A DNA stretch of 8,238 nucleotides from Collinsella sp. (GTDB lineage: Bacteria > Actinomycetota > Coriobacteriia > Coriobacteriales > Coriobacteriaceae), in NCBI GenBank assembly GCA_019414465.1, contig DXLY01000072.1, forward strand, positions 1-8,238. Reading direction: 5' to 3'. This document shows, in pieces, positions 7,420 to 8,238 of this stretch. Position 1 is the first letter of the stretch. Every line of letters starts with the position of its first letter. The position numbers and the translations under genes are program-made. The notes below the pieces were generated by a model, which was not told the origin of the DNA, made no database searches, and saw only the letters and a program-made list of their open reading frames with translations.

Positions 7420-7448
7420 TTGCATTACTAGGCTTTAGTGCCTACTAT
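7420..7448 (+). promoter_or_regulatory. Candidate cysK promoter with operator-like palindrome in the spacer
   Basis: TTGCAT (7420-7425) and TACTAT (7443-7448) are separated by exactly 17 bp. The spacer holds an inverted repeat TAGGC-N6-GCCTA (7429-7433 and 7440-7444) that runs into the first bases of the -10. A dimeric regulator bound there would block RNA polymerase. The predicted start of transcription is near 7455. Confidence 0.6.
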
Positions 7449-7458
7449 GTTTGCCAAC

Positions 7459-7499
7459 AGCAAAACGAACAACCCATAAGGTTTGTGGGTTTCGTTGCT
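7459..7499 (+). promoter_or_regulatory. Bulged leader hairpin / possible Rrf2-type operator upstream of cysK
   Basis: AGCAA-CGAA-ACCCA on the left pairs with TGGGT-TTCG-TTGCT on the right (14 bp), with two 2-nt bulges on the left (7464-7465, 7470-7471) and a 9-nt loop (7477-7485). It lies at the very 5' end of the predicted cysK mRNA. The inner part reads AACCC, then GTTTG, then GGGTTT, which recalls the IscR type 2 site, so it may act as a DNA operator rather than an RNA element. A second, smaller repeat ACCGT-N8-ACGGT follows at 7506-7523. There is no T run, so it is not an obvious terminator. Confidence 0.5.
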
Positions 7500-7555
7500 A
7501 CACACACCGTAAAACCACACGGTATCCAGTCATTTGAACACTTTGGAGGTTCACC

Positions 7556-8238
7556 ATGAGCAATGTGTACACATCCATCGATCAGCTTATCGGCCACACT
7601 CCGCTTCTGGAGCTCACTCACTTTGAGGCCGATGAGGACCTCAAGGCCCGCGTGCTCGTCAAGCTGGAATACTTCAACCCCGCCGGATCCGTTAAAGACC
7701 GCGTCGCCAAGAACATGATTGACGAGGCCGAGAAGGCAGGCAAGCTCGTGCGTGGCGGCGACTACACCATCATCGAGCCCACGAGCGGCAACACCGGCGT
7801 CGGCATCGCCTCGGTGGCGGCCGCCCGCGGCTACAAGGTGATCATCACCATGCCCGAGACCATGTCCGTCGAGCGCCGCAAGCTGATGCAGGCATACGGT
7901 GCGCAGCTCGTGCTCACCGACGGCTCCAAAGGAATGAAGGGCGCTATCGCCAAGGCCGAAGAGTTGCAGAAGGAGACCCCCAACAGCATCATCGCCGGCC
8001 AGTTTGTGAACCCCGCGAACCCGGCCATTCACAAGGCCACGACCGGCCCCGAGATCTGGGACGACACCGACGGCAAGGTCGACATCTTCGTCGCCGGCGT
8101 CGGCACCGGCGGCACCGTGACCGGCGTGGGCGAGTTCCTCAAGGAGCAAAACCCCGAGATTCAGGTCGTCGCCGTCGAGCCCGCCACCTCCCCGGTGCTC
8201 TCTAAAGGCCAGGCCGGCCCGCACAAGATCCAGGGTAT
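7556..8238 (+). CDS. cysK: Cysteine synthase (O-acetylserine sulfhydrylase), partial
   Basis: PLP enzyme that makes L-cysteine from O-acetylserine and sulfide in the cytosol. The first 227 residues are present; the family is about 305-310 long, so roughly 80 C-terminal residues are beyond the right edge. Diagnostic motifs are NPAGSVKDR with PLP-binding Lys47 (41-49), the substrate loop TSGNTG (76-81), and the phosphate-binding GVGTGGT (181-187). The sequence SIDQLIGHTPLLEL at the N-terminus is typical of CysK/CysM. CysK is favoured over cystathionine beta-synthase because no extra N-terminal domain is present, though CysM or a CBS-type enzyme cannot be fully excluded without the C-terminus. 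GGAGG sits 6 nt before the ATG at 7556. The gene is divergent from the Rrf2 regulator, which probably controls it. Confidence 0.95.
   Translation, partial: MSNVYTSIDQLIGHTPLLELTHFEADEDLKARVLVKLEYFNPAGSVKDRVAKNMIDEAEKAGKLVRGGDYTIIEPTSGNTGVGIASVAAARGYKVIITMPETMSVERRKLMQAYGAQLVLTDGSKGMKGAIAKAEELQKETPNSIIAGQFVNPANPAIHKATTGPEIWDDTDGKVDIFVAGVGTGGTVTGVGEFLKEQNPEIQVVAVEPATSPVLSKGQAGPHKIQG

Noticed and set aside
7455..7555. S-box or T-box riboswitch upstream of cysK
   Set aside because: The leader is about 100 nt, lacks the T-box sequence and the S-box helix pattern, and has no terminator with a T run.
7445..8224. A 259-codon minus-strand open frame opposite cysK
   Set aside because: It overlaps a textbook CysK and the cysK promoter and leader; its composition (Gly/Asp/Leu/His rich) is typical of antisense frames.

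Overview
The window looks like high-GC chromosomal DNA of an anaerobic actinobacterium of the Coriobacteriia, most likely Collinsella or a close relative. This is an inference from base composition, the style of the AddB-like nuclease and the gene mix; no rRNA or other phylogenetic marker is present. Coding density is high and nothing looks like a prophage, IS element or CRISPR array.

Layout. (1) 1-5528, minus strand: a two-gene DNA-repair operon encoding an AddB-like PD-(D/E)XK nuclease (1050 aa, complete) followed after 3 bp by an AddA/UvrD-type helicase (790 N-terminal residues; its C-terminus lies beyond the left edge). Together they should form an AddAB-type (RecBCD-like) helicase-nuclease for double-strand-break processing. 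(2) 5529-5747: a spacer with a strong terminator for the gene to its right and a long, nearly perfect inverted repeat (36-bp arms). (3) 5748-6047, minus: a small TrpR/YerC-family helix-turn-helix regulator. (4) 6048-6370: a divergent intergenic region. (5) 6371-6736, plus: a small membrane protein of the YvlD / 'phage holin family 4' type, followed by a hairpin that can terminate transcription from both sides. (6) 6874-7302, minus: an Rrf2-family regulator with four cysteines placed as for an Fe-S cluster. (7) 7303-7555: an AT-rich divergent promoter region with several palindromes. (8) 7556-8238, plus: cysteine synthase, cut by the right edge.

The most informative locus is the divergent rrf2/cysK pair. 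The arrangement suggests a cysteine- or Fe-S-responsive switch: a good sigma70-type promoter for cysK has a palindrome in its spacer, the rrf2 -10 box sits in another palindrome, and the cysK leader holds a bulged 14-bp hairpin whose core resembles an IscR type 2 operator. The other noteworthy items are the long intergenic inverted repeat, a possible degenerate relative of it after rrf2, an in-frame 18-bp tandem repeat inside addB, and the apparent loss in AddB of both the N-terminal P-loop and the usual C-terminal cysteine triad. I found no convincing wholly new system; these are regulatory and protein-variation leads.
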